Notes: generated by a model not told the origin, from the sequence alone. A stretch of DNA of 64,000 nucleotides from Caulobacter flavus (GCF_003722335.1 NZ_CP026100.1:4376001-4440000), one strand, 5' to 3'; numbered from the stretch's first letter, positions 50,609 through 61,797 are shown. A program made the numbers and translations.

Positions 50609-50998
50609 CTACAGCCCCACCCCGCCCACCGGCGTCGTCTCGAAGCGATGGCCGAAGCCGGCGATGATCGGGCGAGCCTTGGCGATGGCGGCCTGCACCG
50701 CCGGCAGCTTCAGAGAACCCGCGTGGCTTTCCTTGTCGGTCCAGACCTCGGTGATCCAGATCGCGTCGCCGTCGGCCGGATCCAGCGCCAGGATGTAGGA
50801 CAGGCAGCCGGGCATGGCGCCCGTGCCTTCCTTCAGGATGGCCACCAGTTCGTCCCGCTTGCCGGGGGCGGCCTTCATCTGGCCGATCAGTCCGTACATT
50901 GTCTTTCCCTCAGCAGCAGCAGCAGCAGCGATCGGCGGCGCGAGAGCCGCCGCCGCGCCGCCGATCATAACCAGACGCCGGTCGACTTCTGTCAGCAT
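50609..50998 (-). CDS. Exported antibiotic-biosynthesis-monooxygenase-like (ABM) protein
   Basis: A 129-residue protein. After an Ala-rich leader (DRRLVMIGG start, possibly Tat-type) comes a YGLIGQMKAAPGKRDELVAIL segment, typical of ABM/YgiN dimeric alpha-beta barrels. PGCLSYILALDPAD and WITEVWTDKESH complete the pattern. Such small proteins act on quinones or have no cofactor. Export is unusual for the family. The Ala tract at residues 22-30 is encoded by a GCTGCTGCT run. Confidence 0.8.
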   Translation of the reverse strand: MLTEVDRRLVMIGGAAAALAPPIAAAAAAEGKTMYGLIGQMKAAPGKRDELVAILKEGTGAMPGCLSYILALDPADGDAIWITEVWTDKESHAGSLKLPAVQAAIAKARPIIAGFGHRFETTPVGGVGL

Positions 50999-51002
50999 GC
51001 CG

Positions 51003-51362
51003 TCAGGAGGCCTTGCATTCGCCGTCGTGGGCGACGCTGACGCCCTGGCCGGCGGCGCTGCAGGCGTTGCCGTAGGTCTTGCCGTCGCAGCCGCAGACGG
51101 GGCGATAGTCCATCGTGCAGGCCTGCGGGCGCGGCCGGCAGATCCCCGAGGCGTCGGCGACGGTCCGGCAGGCGCCGACCGGCATCACGCAGGACAGGCC
51201 CTCGCCGCACTGGAAGCCGGCGATGCCGCCGCACATGCCGCCTTCGGCGACGGGCGCGCGCGACATCGGAGGCGGAGCCCCCGTGGAGGGGCCGGCGGGC
51301 TGGCCCGCGCAGGCGCTGATCAGGAGAGCGGCCGCCAGGCCGAGCCAGGGACGCAAGCTCAT
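51003..51362 (-). CDS. Lipoprotein with Kazal-type protease-inhibitor domain
   Basis: A 119-residue protein with a lipobox (LLISAC, Cys near residue 18) and a proline-rich spacer. The end is a Kazal-like module: YRPVCGCDGKTYGNACSA with the conserved C-x-C-D-G-x-T-Y and N-A-C pattern, ending HDGEC. A second Cys-rich segment (MCGGIAGFQCGEGLSC) precedes it. It would sit on the outer or inner membrane and could block secreted serine proteases. GGGAGG lies before the ATG. Confidence 0.87.
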   Translation of the reverse strand: MSLRPWLGLAAALLISACAGQPAGPSTGAPPPMSRAPVAEGGMCGGIAGFQCGEGLSCVMPVGACRTVADASGICRPRPQACTMDYRPVCGCDGKTYGNACSAAGQGVSVAHDGECKAS

Positions 51363-51523
51363 CGTGTTCCTCCCACGCGGATTCGACTTCAGGTCGCGAT
51401 CCTCGCACGAAGCGCGCGCGACAGACAAACGCCGCGATCTGGGAAAAATGGGGCGCCGTGCTGCTTGATCAGGGGTCTGAATTGGTCTGTCCTCGCGGCC
51501 TCTTCGAGAGTCGGGGAAAATTG

Positions 51524-52986
<1,463 letters not shown>

Positions 52987-52987
<1 letters not shown>

Positions 52988-54354
52988 TGATCCGGTCTCC
53001 TCTTCTTTACGGCCTCCTCGCCGGCGCCGCCCTGTGCGCCGTCGCGACCGGCTCGGCCTCGGCCCAGACCTTCGCCATCGTCAACGCCCGCATCGAGCCG
53101 GTGTCGAGCGCGGCGATCCCGTCGGGAACCATCCTGGTCCAGAACGGCAAGATCGCCGCCGTCGGCGCCGGCGTCGCCGTGCCGGCCGGCGTGACCACGA
53201 TCGACGCCAAGGGCGGGGTCGTGACCCCGGGCCTGGTGGCCCCGTCGTCGAACATCAGCGCCTCTGAGATCGGCGGCGTGCGCGAGACGCGCGACGACGG
53301 CACCGGCAATGCGCTGTCGGCCGGCTTCGACATCGCCTACAGCGTCAACCCCGCCTCGCCGATGATCGGCCTGGCCCGCGACGGCGGCGTCACCAGTTCG
53401 GCCGTGACCCCGGTGCTGTCGGGCGCCGGCGGCGGGTCGCACGAGCACGCCGACGACGGCGTGGTCGAGGAGATGACCGCCGGCAAGGACGGCGGCGGCG
53501 ATCCGCCGCTGTTCGGCGGCCAGGCGGCGTTCGTGCGGCTGAAGGCAGGCGAGGCCGACATCGTGAGCAAGTCGAAGACCGCGGTGACCCTGTCGCTGGG
53601 CGAAGCCGGGGCCCGCGCGGCCGGCGGGTCGCGCGGCGCGGCCATCGTGCTGGTCAAGTCGGCCCTGCAGGACGCCCGGGCCTTCGCCAGGAACCGCGCG
53701 GCCTTCGAACAGGGCGCCACACGCGACTACAGCCTCTCGCGCCTCGACCTGGAGGCCCTGGTTCCGGTGGTGCAGGGCAAGACCCCGCTGCTGATCCGCG
53801 CCCACCGCGCTTCGGACATCCGCCTGGCCCTCAAGCTGGCGGCCGAGGAGAAGATCAGGATCATGCTGGAAGGCGCCGAGGAAGGCTGGCTGGTCGCCGG
53901 CGAGATCGCCAGGGCCGGCGTGCCGGTGATCGTCGACACCCAGGCCGACCTGCCCGACAGCTTCGAGACCCTTGGCTCGCGCCTCGACAACGCCGCCCGC
54001 CTGAACGCGGCCGGCGTGACCGTGGCCATCAACGGCGCGCGCGACTTCAACAACCTGCGGCAGGAGCGCCTGAACGCCGGCCTCGCCGTCGCCAACGGCC
54101 TGCCCTACCCGGCGGCCCTGGCGGCCATTACCCTGACCCCGGCCAAGATCTGGGGCATGGCCGACCAGATCGGTTCGCTGGACGTCGGCAAGACCGCCGA
54201 CCTGGTGCTGTGGACCGGCGATCCGCTGGAAACCACGACCTGGGCCGACAAGGTCTTCGTCGGCGGCGTCGAGCAGCCGGCCGACAGCCGGCAGAGCCAG
54301 CTGCGCGACCGCTACGCGGCGGGCGACAACGGCATGCCCCCGGCCTACCGCTAG
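52987..54354 (+). CDS. Amidohydrolase-fold protein without metal ligands
   Basis: A 455-residue paralogue of the preceding gene with its own signal peptide (ATGSASAQTF). The fold is clear at both ends (NARIEPVSSAAIPSGTILV; LDVGKTADLVLWTGDPL). At the HxH position the sequence reads GLVAPSSN, and the later His and Asp ligands are also absent (ARAGVPVIVDT, INGARDFNNL). It probably lacks catalysis and may be a partner subunit. The tight TGATG overlap supports equal expression. Confidence 0.85.
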
Positions 54355-54362
54355 GACGACCA

Positions 54363-54398
54363 GACGGCCCGTTCCCACCAGGAGCGGGCCGTCGCTTT
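54363..54398 (+). terminator. Intrinsic terminator after amidohydrolase pair
   Basis: GACGGCCCGTTCC pairs with GGAGCGGGCCGTC (13 bases, one G-U) around CACCA and is followed by GCTTTT. It lies 8 bases after the stop codon and 12 before the GNAT start. Confidence 0.88.
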
Positions 54399-54410
54399 TC
54401 GAGGGAAGAG

Positions 54411-54896
54411 ATGGAAGCCGCCACCGTGGTCATTCGCCCCTACCGGACGGACGACGCGCCCCACATGGCCCAGCTCTACTACGACGCCGTCCACGGCCTT
54501 GGCCGGCGCGAATACTCCGCCGCGCAGACGGCCGCCTGGGCCCCGGCGCCGCTGCAACCGATCGACGTACTGACCCGCGCCGCCGACGGCCGGACGACCT
54601 TCGTGGCCGCCGACGCCGAGGATCGGGCCGTGGCCTATGTCGACCTCGAGGCCGACGGCCATGTCGACCACCTCTACTGCCATCCCGACTTCGCCGGACA
54701 AGGAGTGGCCTCCCGCCTGCTTGAGACGGTGATCCAGCACGCCGCCGAGCAAGGGATCGCGGCCCTGTACGTCGAGGCCAGCGAACTGGCCCGGCCGGTG
54801 TTCGAGCGCCACGGCTTCGCGGTGACCGCCAGGCGCGACTTCGAGGTGCGCGGCGTGCCGATCCACAACTACGCCATGCGGCGCGACCTGGCCTGA
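54411..54896 (+). CDS. GNAT family N-acetyltransferase
   Basis: A 161-residue acetyltransferase. The acetyl-CoA motif is CHPDFAGQGVASRLLE (about residues 90-105), and VFERHGFAVTARRDFEVRG is the usual C-terminal region. The substrate is unknown. AGGGAAGAG is right before the ATG at 54411. A terminator upstream separates it from the amidohydrolase pair, but read-through is possible because no separate promoter is visible in 12 bases. Confidence 0.88.
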   Translation: MEAATVVIRPYRTDDAPHMAQLYYDAVHGLGRREYSAAQTAAWAPAPLQPIDVLTRAADGRTTFVAADAEDRAVAYVDLEADGHVDHLYCHPDFAGQGVASRLLETVIQHAAEQGIAALYVEASELARPVFERHGFAVTARRDFEVRGVPIHNYAMRRDLA

Positions 54897-54951
54897 GCCG
54901 GGCCGAAGACGGCTTCGCCGACCGAGATCGATCGACGAAGCCTCGCATCCG

Positions 54952-55338
54952 TCAGGTGGTCCAGGTGATCTTCACGATCGAGGGCCGATCGCTGTTGTAG
55001 GACACCGTGTGCTGTTCGCGACGGCTGGCGGTGATGGCCAGCTTGTAGGTGTCGCCGGTCTGGTCGGTGAAGGCCAGGTTGATGCTGCCCGAGAAGATGC
55101 CCGACGGCCCCTGGGCGTCGACCTGCACCTGGTAGCTGTAGATGCCGGCGTTGGGCACCAGCTGGATGCCGTAGACCTTGCCTTCGCTGTTGCCGACGAT
55201 GCACGAGCTGAGGTCCGTGCTTCCGTTGATCGAGACGGACGAACCGACCGGCAGCAGGCCCGTGGCCGTGCCGTTGGTGTCGCCGCAGTCGCTGGTGGTG
55301 AATTCGGCCGTCCCCGCCTGCGCAGTCGCAGTCGTCAT
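54952..55338 (-). CDS. Hypothetical small all-beta protein
   Basis: A 128-residue protein with no signal peptide, rich in Ser, Thr, Gly and alternating hydrophobics, with two cysteines (SDCGDTNG and SSCIVGN). It looks like an all-beta sandwich. No family is recognised. GGGAGAAG lies 7 bases before the ATG. It is an isolated gene, convergent with the GNAT gene. A weak N-terminal likeness to the orphan at 39481 (A-x-Q then AEFT/AELT) is noted but not strong. Confidence 0.72.
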   Translation of the reverse strand: MTTATAQAGTAEFTTSDCGDTNGTATGLLPVGSSVSINGSTDLSSCIVGNSEGKVYGIQLVPNAGIYSYQVQVDAQGPSGIFSGSINLAFTDQTGDTYKLAITASRREQHTVSYNSDRPSIVKITWTT

Positions 55339-55553
55339 GACGCTTCTCCCTCTTCCGCTGGACCGCCCGCCGCTCGGGTCGGTGGAAGGAAGCATCCGCT
55401 CAACCCAGAGAGACATCAACGAAAATGCTCGTGAAAATTGTCACAATCGTGCATGCACACTAAAGCTGCAAGCCAATCCCCAAGCAGCGCTTTCCTTGGG
55501 GGCGAGCTCGGGTCATACGGGGCGAGACACCCGAATCGACGCAAAATCACCCG

Positions 55554-57653
55554 ATGTCTTCCAAAGACCCCAACTCGCTGTTCTCGCTGTTCGACGACGA
55601 CGCCCTGGCGCCGCCGAGCGCTCCGCCGTTGCCCGCCCGCGAACCGCATCCGCAGCCCAAGCCGCAGCCGCCGCCTCCCCCGCCTCCGGGCAAGGTCGAG
55701 GCCGCGCCCGCCCCGTCGTCGGGCGGCTACGACGCCAGCTCGATCGAGGTGCTGGAAGGCCTGGAGCCCGTGCGCATGCGTCCGGGCATGTACATCGGCG
55801 GCACCGACGAGCGGGCCCTGCACCACCTGTTCGCCGAAGTGCTCGACAACTCGATGGACGAAGCCGTGGCCGGCTTCGCGAAATCGATCGAGGTCAAGCT
55901 CGACGCCGACGGCTACCTGTCGGTCAAGGACGACGGCCGCGGCATGCCCGTGGACCCGCACCCCAAGCATCCGGGCAAGTCGGCGCTGGAAGTGATCATG
56001 ACCGTCCTGCACGCGGGCGGTAAGTTCAGCGGCAAGGCCTACGAGACCTCGGGCGGCCTCCACGGCGTGGGCGCCAGCGTCGTCAACGCCCTGTCGGAAC
56101 TGGTCGAGGTGACGGTCTGGCGCGACGGCTTCGAACACCGCCAGAGCTTCGCCCGCGGCAAACCGCTGGGTCCGGTCGAGAAGATCCAGCCCAGCCGCAA
56201 GCGCGGCACCATGGTGCGGTTCAAGCCCGACGAGCAGATCTTCGGCGAGGGCTGCGCCTTCAAGCCGGCGCGTCTGTACCGGATGACCCGGTCCAAGGCC
56301 TATCTGTTCCGCGGCGTGCAGATCAAATGGTCCTGCGCGCCCGAGCGCATCCACGACCAGACCCCGCCCGAGGCGGTGTTCCACTTCCCCAACGGCCTGG
56401 CCGACTTCCTGGCCGAGCGCACCAAGGGGCTGGAGACGGTCACCCCGACCAGCTTCTCGGGCCGCATCGAGCGCGAGGGCGAGGCCGGCGCGGTCGAATG
56501 GGCCGTCACCTGGACCCCGCGCGGCTTCGGCGAGCACGACGGCTTCATGCAGTCGTACTGCAACACCGTGCCGACGCCCGAGGGCGGCACGCACGAAAGC
56601 GGCTTCCGCGCCGCCCTGACCAGGGGCCTCAAGGCCTATGCCGACCTCAAGGGCGAGAAGCGCGGCACGATCATCACCGCCGACGACGTGGTGGCCCAGG
56701 CCGGCGCGCTGATCTCGGTGTTCATCAAGAACCCCGAGTTCCAGGGCCAGACCAAGGAAAAGCTGTCGACGACCGAGGCCCAGCGCTTCGTCGAGAACGC
56801 CCTGCGCGACCCGTTCGATCACTGGCTGACCGGCAGCCCCAAGGCCGCCCAGGCCCTGCTGGAGTTCGTCATCGAGCGGGCCGAGGAACGCCTCAAGCGC
56901 CGCAAGGACAAGGAAGTCTCCCGCGCCAGCGCGACCCGCAAGCTGCGCCTGCCGGGCAAGCTGGCAGACTGCGCCGGCGGCGCGGTGGACGGTGCGGAAC
57001 TGTTCATCGTCGAAGGCGACTCGGCCGGCGGCTCGGCCAAGCAGGCGCGCAACCGCAAGAACCAGGCGATCCTGCCCCTGCGCGGCAAGATCCTGAACGT
57101 GGCCTCGGCCTCGGGCGAGAAGTTCACGGCCAACAAGGAACTGTCGGACCTGATGCTCGCGCTCGGCGCGCAGGGCGGCGCCAAGTACCGTGAAGAGGAT
57201 CTGCGCTACGAGCGGATCATCATCATGACCGACGCCGACGTCGACGGCGCGCACATCGCCTCGCTACTGATCACCTTCTTCTACCGGACCATGCCGGACC
57301 TGATCCGGGCCGGCCGCCTGTACCTGGCCCTGCCGCCGCTCTATCGCATCAGCCACGGCGGCAAGACCGAGTACGCGCGCGACGACGCCCACAAGGACGA
57401 GCTGCTGGCCACCATGTTCAAGGGCAAGAAGCCCGAGATCGGTCGCTTCAAGGGCCTGGGCGAGATGATGGCTTCGCAGCTGAAGGAAACCACCATGGAC
57501 CCGGCGGTCCGCACCCTGGCGCGCGTGACCCTGCCGCGCCACGAGGAAACCGTCGAGGACCTGGTCGAGACCCTGATGGGTCGCAAGCCCGAGCTGCGCT
57601 TCAAGTTCATCCAGGACAACGCGGCCTTCGCGGCGGACGACCTGGATCTGTAA
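55554..57653 (+). CDS. parE: DNA topoisomerase IV subunit B
   Basis: A 699-residue ATPase subunit of topoisomerase IV, which decatenates chromosomes. The GHKL site has EVLDNSMDEAVAG and GGLHGVGASVVNALS; the TOPRIM domain has EGDSAGGSAKQARNR and DADVDGAHIASLL. Pro-rich residues 25-50 form an additional N-terminal tail not present in E. coli ParE. Specific ParE rather than GyrB identity rests on the short TOPRIM insert and length. It ends in a palindromic repeat. Confidence 0.95.
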   Translation: MSSKDPNSLFSLFDDDALAPPSAPPLPAREPHPQPKPQPPPPPPPGKVEAAPAPSSGGYDASSIEVLEGLEPVRMRPGMYIGGTDERALHHLFAEVLDNSMDEAVAGFAKSIEVKLDADGYLSVKDDGRGMPVDPHPKHPGKSALEVIMTVLHAGGKFSGKAYETSGGLHGVGASVVNALSELVEVTVWRDGFEHRQSFARGKPLGPVEKIQPSRKRGTMVRFKPDEQIFGEGCAFKPARLYRMTRSKAYLFRGVQIKWSCAPERIHDQTPPEAVFHFPNGLADFLAERTKGLETVTPTSFSGRIEREGEAGAVEWAVTWTPRGFGEHDGFMQSYCNTVPTPEGGTHESGFRAALTRGLKAYADLKGEKRGTIITADDVVAQAGALISVFIKNPEFQGQTKEKLSTTEAQRFVENALRDPFDHWLTGSPKAAQALLEFVIERAEERLKRRKDKEVSRASATRKLRLPGKLADCAGGAVDGAELFIVEGDSAGGSAKQARNRKNQAILPLRGKILNVASASGEKFTANKELSDLMLALGAQGGAKYREEDLRYERIIIMTDADVDGAHIASLLITFFYRTMPDLIRAGRLYLALPPLYRISHGGKTEYARDDAHKDELLATMFKGKKPEIGRFKGLGEMMASQLKETTMDPAVRTLARVTLPRHEETVEDLVETLMGRKPELRFKFIQDNAAFAADDLDL

Positions 57654-57663
57654 CCGCTGCGCG

Positions 57664-57760
57664 GCCCCTCAGTCGCTCCGCGACAGCTCCCCCAGAGGGG
57701 CGCATCTGAGGCCGTAGATCCTCCCCCTCTGGGGGAGGTGGCCCGGAGGGCCGGAGGGGG
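57664..57760. repeat. GC-rich palindromic intergenic repeat, copy B
   Basis: Nearly the same sequence as 66-164: CCCCTCAGTCGCTCCGCGA, AGCTCCCCCAGAGGGG, GATCCTCCCCCTCTGGG, then GGTGGCCC and GAGGGCCGGAGGGG. It fills almost the whole space between the convergent parE and recN genes. Confidence 0.85.
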
Positions 57761-57766
57761 TTGGCG

Positions 57767-59479
57767 TCAGCCGATCAACGCCCGCGCCGCGGCCCGCGCG
57801 GCCTCGGTGATCTCGGCGCCCGACAGCATCCGCGCGATCTCTTCCTCGCGCTCGGCGGGCGAAAGGGGCTCGACCCTGGTGCGGGTCGAGGTGTCGTCGC
57901 CGGACTTGGAGATGCGCCAGTGGGCGTCGCCGCGCGCGGCCACCTGGGCCGAGTGGGTGACCACCAGAACCTGGGCGCCCCCCTGCCCTTCGCCGGACGC
58001 CAGGCGCTTCAACCGCAGGCCGACCGCGTCGGCCACGGCCCCGCCGACGCCCTGGTCGACCTCGTCGAAGATCATCAGCGGCTGGGGACCGCCGCCCTTC
58101 CCGGCCAGCGCCGCCTTCAGCGCCAGGGCGAAGCGGGCCAGTTCGCCGCCCGACGCGATGGCCTCCATCGGACCGAACGGCGCGCCGGGATTGGTCGAGA
58201 TCTCGAAGGCGATGCGGTCGAGGCCCGAGGGACCGGCCTTGTCCTCGTCCAGCGGCTCCAGCGCGACGCGGAACCGGGCCTTCTCCAGCTTCAGCGGGCC
58301 AAGCTCGGCCTCGACGGCCTTGGCCAGGCGGTCGCCGGCGGCGCGGCGCTCGGCCGACAGCGCCTGGGCGGCGTAGAGATAGGCCTCGCGGGCCTCGGCG
58401 GCCTGGGCCTCGGCGGCGACCAGGGCTTCGGCCGAGGTCTCGACGGCCTGCAGGCGGGCGGCGAACTGCGCGCGGACCGCCGGCAGATCCTCGACCAGCA
58501 CGTTCAGCTTGCGGGCCATGCCGCGCAGGGCGAACAGGCGCTCCTCGGTCTTTTCCAGGCGGTCGGGCTCGAACTCGAAGCTCTCGGCGGCCGCATCGAT
58601 GATCGCACTGGCCTCCTGGGCCTCGACGAGCGCGCGGTCGACGGCGTCGCAGGCGGCGGCCAGGCGGGTCATGGCCGGACCGTCGGCGGGCGCGCCGGCG
58701 TTGGCGGCGCGGTCACGGGCCCGCTCCAGGGCGCGGAAGGCCGAGGCCAGCTTGCCCGACAGGTTGTCGCCGCCCAGGGCGTCCTGCGCGGCGGCGATGT
58801 CGGCCAGGGCCTTCTCGGCGGAGCCCAGCAGGGCCCGCTCCTCGGCCAGGGCGGTCTCCTCGCCCTCGCGCGGGTCGAGGCGATCCAGTTCGGACAAGCG
58901 AAGGGTCAGTTCCTCGGTCTCGGCCGCGGCGCGGTCGGACAGGGCCTTCAGCTCGGCGGCGGCCTCGCGGGCGGCGCGCCAGCCGCTCCAGGCCGAGGCC
59001 ACGGCCCCCACGCTGACCTGGCCGTAGGCGTCCAGCAGGGCGCGGTGGGTGCGCGGATCGAGCAGGCCGACGGTCTCGTGCTGGCCGTGCACCTCGAGCA
59101 GCAGGCCGCCCAGGTCCTTGAGCACCCCGACGCTGGTGGCCTGGTCGTTGACGAAGGCGCGCGAGCGGCCGTCGGGCGACAGCTGGCGGCGCAGGACCAG
59201 GTCCTCGTCGCGGGCGTAGTCCAGGCCCTTGTCGTCGAGATAGGCGAAGGCGGGATGATCGGGCGCGAGGGCGAATATCGCCGTGGCGCTGGCGTGGCCG
59301 GCGGCCCCTCGCCGCACAAGGCCGGCGTCGGCGCGGGCGCCGGTGGCCAGGCCCAGGGCGTCGAGAATGATCGACTTGCCCGCCCCGGTCTCGCCGGTCA
59401 GCGCGGTCAGGCCCGGCCCGATGGCCAGGTCGAGGCTCTCGATGAGCACCACGTCGCGGATGGAGAGACCGATCAGCAT
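57767..59479 (-). CDS. recN: DNA repair protein RecN
   Basis: A 570-residue SMC-like ATPase for double-strand break repair. Walker A is GETGAGKS near residue 34, the long central coiled coil (about 150-360) is rich in Ala and Glu, and the second half has SGGELARFALALK (signature) and IFDEVDQGVGG (Walker B/D-loop). ATG 59479 starts at the typical MLIGLSIRDVVLIES; an upstream in-frame start would enter the bamD terminator. It is third in the lpxC-bamD-recN row. Confidence 0.96.
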   Translation of the reverse strand: MLIGLSIRDVVLIESLDLAIGPGLTALTGETGAGKSIILDALGLATGARADAGLVRRGAAGHASATAIFALAPDHPAFAYLDDKGLDYARDEDLVLRRQLSPDGRSRAFVNDQATSVGVLKDLGGLLLEVHGQHETVGLLDPRTHRALLDAYGQVSVGAVASAWSGWRAAREAAAELKALSDRAAAETEELTLRLSELDRLDPREGEETALAEERALLGSAEKALADIAAAQDALGGDNLSGKLASAFRALERARDRAANAGAPADGPAMTRLAAACDAVDRALVEAQEASAIIDAAAESFEFEPDRLEKTEERLFALRGMARKLNVLVEDLPAVRAQFAARLQAVETSAEALVAAEAQAAEAREAYLYAAQALSAERRAAGDRLAKAVEAELGPLKLEKARFRVALEPLDEDKAGPSGLDRIAFEISTNPGAPFGPMEAIASGGELARFALALKAALAGKGGGPQPLMIFDEVDQGVGGAVADAVGLRLKRLASGEGQGGAQVLVVTHSAQVAARGDAHWRISKSGDDTSTRTRVEPLSPAEREEEIARMLSGAEITEAARAAARALIG

Positions 59480-59540
59480 GGCCGGAAGGATCACCGGGAA
59501 TCGGGCTTTTTCAAAGAGGAAGCGGTAGTCGCTTGAGAAC

Positions 59541-59572
59541 AAAAGAAAAACGGGCTGTTTTGCAACGGCCCG
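59541..59572 (-). terminator. Intrinsic terminator of bamD
   Basis: A 9-base stem with one G-U pair, CGGGCTGTT with AACGGCCCG, and a TTGC loop. Leftward it runs into TTTTTCTTTTG. It is located 8 bases after the bamD stop and 62 bases before the recN start. Confidence 0.85.
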
Positions 59573-59579
59573 CTTTCGC

Positions 59580-60509
59580 TTACATCCCCAGGACGCCCAT
59601 CAGGCCGCCCTTTTTCTTCTTCTCGCCTGGAGGCGCCAGGGTAGCGCCCTTGTCCTTGTTGAAGGTGCGGTCGATCAGGTTGCGCTTGTTCCCGGCCTTC
59701 AGCGGCTCGACGGCCGGCTTCAGGCCCGCGTCGTTCAGCAGCTTGTAGGCGTCGGCGTACCAGCGATCGCCCGGGAAGTTGTAGCCCAGCACCGCGCCGT
59801 TGCGCTTGGCCTCCTCGGTCAGACCCAGGGTCATGTAGGCCTCGACCAGGCGGTAGAGGGCTTCCGGGGTGTGCGAGGTGGTCTGGTGGCGGTCGACGAC
59901 GGTCTTGAAGCGACCGATGGCGGCCAGGGTCTTGCCGTCGCGCAGGTACCAGCGACCGATGGCCAGTTCCTTGCCGGCCAGTTGGTCGTTGACCATGTCG
60001 ATCTTCAGGCGGGCGTCCTGGGCGTATTCGCTGTTGGGATAGCGCTGGACCACGTCGCGCAGCGCGGCGAGCGCCTGCTCGGTGGCGGCCTGGTCGCGAT
60101 ACACGTCGACGATCTGTTCGAAGTAGCAGATGGCCTTCAGGTAGTAGGCGTACGAGGCCGAAGGATTGCCCGGGTACAGCGAGATGAAGCGGTCGGCGTC
60201 GCCGATGGCGTCGGCGTACTGGTTGCCCTGGTAGTGGGCGTAGCCGGTCATCAGGATCGAGCGGCGCGACCATTCCGAATAGGGGTGCTGACGCTCCACC
60301 TCGCGGAAGTAGTCGACAGCCTCGTTCCAGTTGCCGCGATCCAGGCGATTGGCGCCGGTGGAATACAGCAGCTCGACCGGACGCTCCTCATAGGCCAGCG
60401 TCGGCTTCTTGGGCTTGCCCGCGCAGGCGGTGACCGACAGAGCGGCGAGCACGGCCACGATGGAAACGGCCGAACGTCCCGAGATTTTGCGAAGCACGGA
60501 CTCTCTCAC
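59580..60509 (-). CDS. bamD: Outer-membrane assembly lipoprotein BamD
   Basis: A 309-residue essential BAM-complex lipoprotein. The signal ends in LSVTAC, followed by five TPR repeats (first around RPVELLYSTGANRLDRGNWNEA). EVERQHPYSEWSRRSILMTGY is the conserved start of the second repeat. The C-terminal tail is basic and Gly-rich. GTG 60509 is used; a GTG 12 bases downstream has a better-spaced GAGAGAG and could be the true start. It lies between lpxC and recN on one strand. Confidence 0.95.
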   Translation of the reverse strand: MRESVLRKISGRSAVSIVAVLAALSVTACAGKPKKPTLAYEERPVELLYSTGANRLDRGNWNEAVDYFREVERQHPYSEWSRRSILMTGYAHYQGNQYADAIGDADRFISLYPGNPSASYAYYLKAICYFEQIVDVYRDQAATEQALAALRDVVQRYPNSEYAQDARLKIDMVNDQLAGKELAIGRWYLRDGKTLAAIGRFKTVVDRHQTTSHTPEALYRLVEAYMTLGLTEEAKRNGAVLGYNFPGDRWYADAYKLLNDAGLKPAVEPLKAGNKRNLIDRTFNKDKGATLAPPGEKKKKGGLMGVLGM

Positions 60510-60613
60510 CCTCGAAGCAACCTTGCGCGCCCCCGCGCCGAACCAAGGCTTCTACACCACGTCGATGCGGGCGCAAACGAAAGCCGAGCGGCGGGAGCGA
60601 TCCCCCGTTTTTG

Positions 60614-61510
60614 TCAGACCGCTTCGGCCAGCTCCGGCGCATAGGCGCGCCAGCGCCAAGCGCGCGGTTGCTCCATCAACGCACGAACAGCGGCGTTATT
60701 GAGGCCGTGCCCAGCCAGAATTCCTTCGAACCTGCCAAGGATCGGAGCGCCGACGACATAAAGGTCGCCGACGGCGTCCAGGGCCTTGTGGCGCACGAAT
60801 TCGTCCGAGCGGCGCAGGCCCTCGGGGTTGAGCACGCGATCGCCGTCGATGACCACGGCGTTCTCCATCGAGCCGCCGCGGGCCAGGCCGATGTCGCGCA
60901 GGGCCTCGACCTCGCGCAGGAAGCCGAAGGTGCGGCAGTTCGACAGTTCCTTGCGGAAGCTGGCTTCGTCGATGACGAGGTCGACACGCTGGCGGCCGAT
61001 GGCCTTGCTGGCGAAGGCGATCTCGAAAGCGACCTCGAAGGATTCGGCCGGGGTCAGCGTCGCGCGCTTGTCGCCCTCGACCACCTCGATCGGCGCGAGA
61101 ATCTCGATGTAGCGGCGGGCCGCTTCCTGGCGACGACGGCCGGCGCGGTCGAGGATCTGGACGAAGGGCTCGGACGAGCCGTCCATGATCGGCACTTCCG
61201 GGCCGTCCAGCTCGACGACGCAGTTGTCGACCGACAGGGCGGCCAGGGCGGCCATCAGGTGCTCGATGGTCGAGACGCGCACGTCGGCGGCGTTGGCGAT
61301 GACGGTGCCCAGCTGGGTCTGCACGACGGCGTCGCCGCGAACCGCCACGCGGTTGTCGCGGTCCTGGACGTCGGTGCGCACGAAGACGATCCCGCTGTCG
61401 GGGGCGGCGGGGCGCACGGCGACGCGCACGTGCGCGCCCGTGTGCAGGCCGATCCCTGCGAAGATCACCGGCCCTGCGACCGTGTGCTGATGATAAGGCG
61501 AAACCGACAC
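60614..61510 (-). CDS. lpxC: UDP-3-O-acyl-N-acetylglucosamine deacetylase LpxC
   Basis: A 298-residue zinc deacetylase, the committed step of lipid A synthesis. Family marks are the start HTVAGPVIFAGIGLHTG, the zinc His in STIEHLMAAL, VPIMDGSS, the late zinc pair in HKALDAVGDLY, and the catalytic-base segment HGLNNAAVRAL. A GTG start with AAAGG upstream is used. In many bacteria lpxC lies after ftsZ; here the upstream gene is a divergent S9 peptidase. Confidence 0.97.
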   Translation of the reverse strand: MSVSPYHQHTVAGPVIFAGIGLHTGAHVRVAVRPAAPDSGIVFVRTDVQDRDNRVAVRGDAVVQTQLGTVIANAADVRVSTIEHLMAALAALSVDNCVVELDGPEVPIMDGSSEPFVQILDRAGRRRQEAARRYIEILAPIEVVEGDKRATLTPAESFEVAFEIAFASKAIGRQRVDLVIDEASFRKELSNCRTFGFLREVEALRDIGLARGGSMENAVVIDGDRVLNPEGLRRSDEFVRHKALDAVGDLYVVGAPILGRFEGILAGHGLNNAAVRALMEQPRAWRWRAYAPELAEAV

Positions 61511-61797
61511 GAGAAACCTTTGTAAACTTGGGAGCGGCTCTGCGGCCGCCTATTCGTCCCCATTTACCGTCTACGAGCTTCGCCGCGACGCAGCAACGCA
61601 AGTCCTGTTTCGGATTGTTACCTTCATAAGTCGTTGTCGGATATGGCCTTTTGGACACCTGAAGGGCCAAATTCCGCCACCTTCGCTAACGGCGCCGCAG
61701 CATGGAGCAAAGCTTGCCCTTCGGGCTGGCCTCGCCGGCACGGCCCCGCTAGGCTCGCGCCGTTTTTGGCAACCTTGCCGCCTGGACCACGACTTCC

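Noticed and set aside
53200..53300. A frameshift that could have removed the HxH motif of the second amidohydrolase
   Set aside because: The frame is continuous, codon use is normal and other metal ligands downstream are also missing, so the loss looks evolutionary rather than a sequencing error.
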